From positions 65,353-129,352 of the forward strand of contig JAEZYU010000064.1 in the NCBI GenBank assembly GCA_023418915.1: a stretch of DNA of 64,000 bases, in the 5' to 3' direction. How positions within the stretch are numbered: position 1 is the stretch's first letter; every line of letters begins with the position of its first letter. A program made the translations under genes and the position numbers. The notes under the pieces are model-generated. The model saw only the letters and a list, made by a program, of their open reading frames with translations, was not told where the DNA came from and made no database searches. Origin of the DNA: Bacillota bacterium. GTDB taxonomy: Bacteria; Bacillota; Clostridia; Acetivibrionales; DTU013. Shown here in pieces: positions 63,881 to 64,000 of the stretch.

Positions 63881-64000
63881 GTATGACGGGCATGCCGTCA
63901 ATCTGTGGTGAAAGTCCACAAGGGGCGTAGTTGCCGACGAACCCCAAAGCGACTTGCAAGTTTCGCATCGTGAGATGTGGGAGAGAAGAAGCAATAGCGA
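63881..64000 (+). mobile_element. 5' end of a class C-like group II intron
   Basis: Starting GTATGACGGGCATGCCGTCA, then GTGGTGAAAGTCCACAA, this matches the layout of the 5' domain of class C introns such as the Oceanobacillus iheyensis one (GUGUG start, GGCAUG, GGUGAGAGUCC). The GACGG/CCGTC and GTGG/CCAC helices form. It begins one to two bases after the T-run of the glyS terminator, the preferred insertion site of class C introns. The rest, including any reverse transcriptase, lies beyond the window. Confidence 0.8.

Overview
The window looks like a chromosomal segment of a spore-forming anaerobic member of the Clostridia. The evidence is a SpoIIP endospore hydrolase, a perfect CIRCE operator in front of hrcA-grpE-dnaK-dnaJ, a bacterial tyrosine-kinase type exopolysaccharide locus, RemA, a very large 2-hydroxyacyl-CoA dehydratase activase-like protein, and the clostridial order recJ-apt-relA-hydrolase-hisS-aspS. 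A family within Clostridia cannot be fixed from sequence alone.

Region 1 (1-13.4 kb) is an exopolysaccharide/capsule locus. A visibly A+T-rich cassette (1-7.3 kb: YdjC-type deacetylase, two GT4 glycosyltransferases, a Wzy-like polymerase, a TupA-like ATP-grasp protein, a MurJ-type flippase) is followed by more G+C-rich UDP-sugar genes (UDP-glucose dehydrogenase, UDP-glucuronate epimerase-like SDR), a nucleotidyltransferase-fold protein and the regulatory triad Wzz / BY-kinase / PHP phosphatase.

Region 2 (13.4-18.2 kb, minus strand) is the most unusual part. It is a compact operon with its own promoter encoding a PqqD-like chaperone, a radical SAM/SPASM enzyme, a 71-residue Cys- and Gly-rich peptide, an HprK-like kinase, a Ser/His signal-peptidase-like protein and an ABC exporter. 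I read this as an undescribed RiPP (ribosomally made, post-translationally modified peptide) system inserted in the exopolysaccharide locus.

Region 3 (18.3-22.3 kb, plus strand, divergent promoter) encodes a Wzy/O-antigen-ligase-like polymerase with a TPR tail, a small LPxTG protein and a sortase, which look like a dedicated surface-display module.

Region 4 (22.3-44.2 kb) is mostly housekeeping: alaS, a HIT protein, galE, an unknown membrane-anchored protein, rpsU, yqeY, recJ, apt, relA, an MBL-fold hydrolase, hisS, aspS, lepB and the giant activase.

Region 5 (44.2-47.6 kb) holds a 43-aa membrane protein gene, a decayed IS200/IS605 tnpB fragment, spoIIP and a small membrane protein.

Region 6 (47.6-64 kb) holds folD, lepA, hemW, the heat-shock operon with prmA and rsmE, then yicC, remA, rpoZ, coaBC and glyS. 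The window closes with the 5' end of a class C-like group II intron directly after the glyS terminator.

Two dispersed repeat families stand out: palindromes built on a GGGACGGTTCTC core, and a roughly 90-bp element with GTTATAAC ends after dnaK and glyS. There are also many short tandem duplications covering gene ends or starts. Coordinates were read by eye; start codons were reassigned where a ribosome binding site argued for it.
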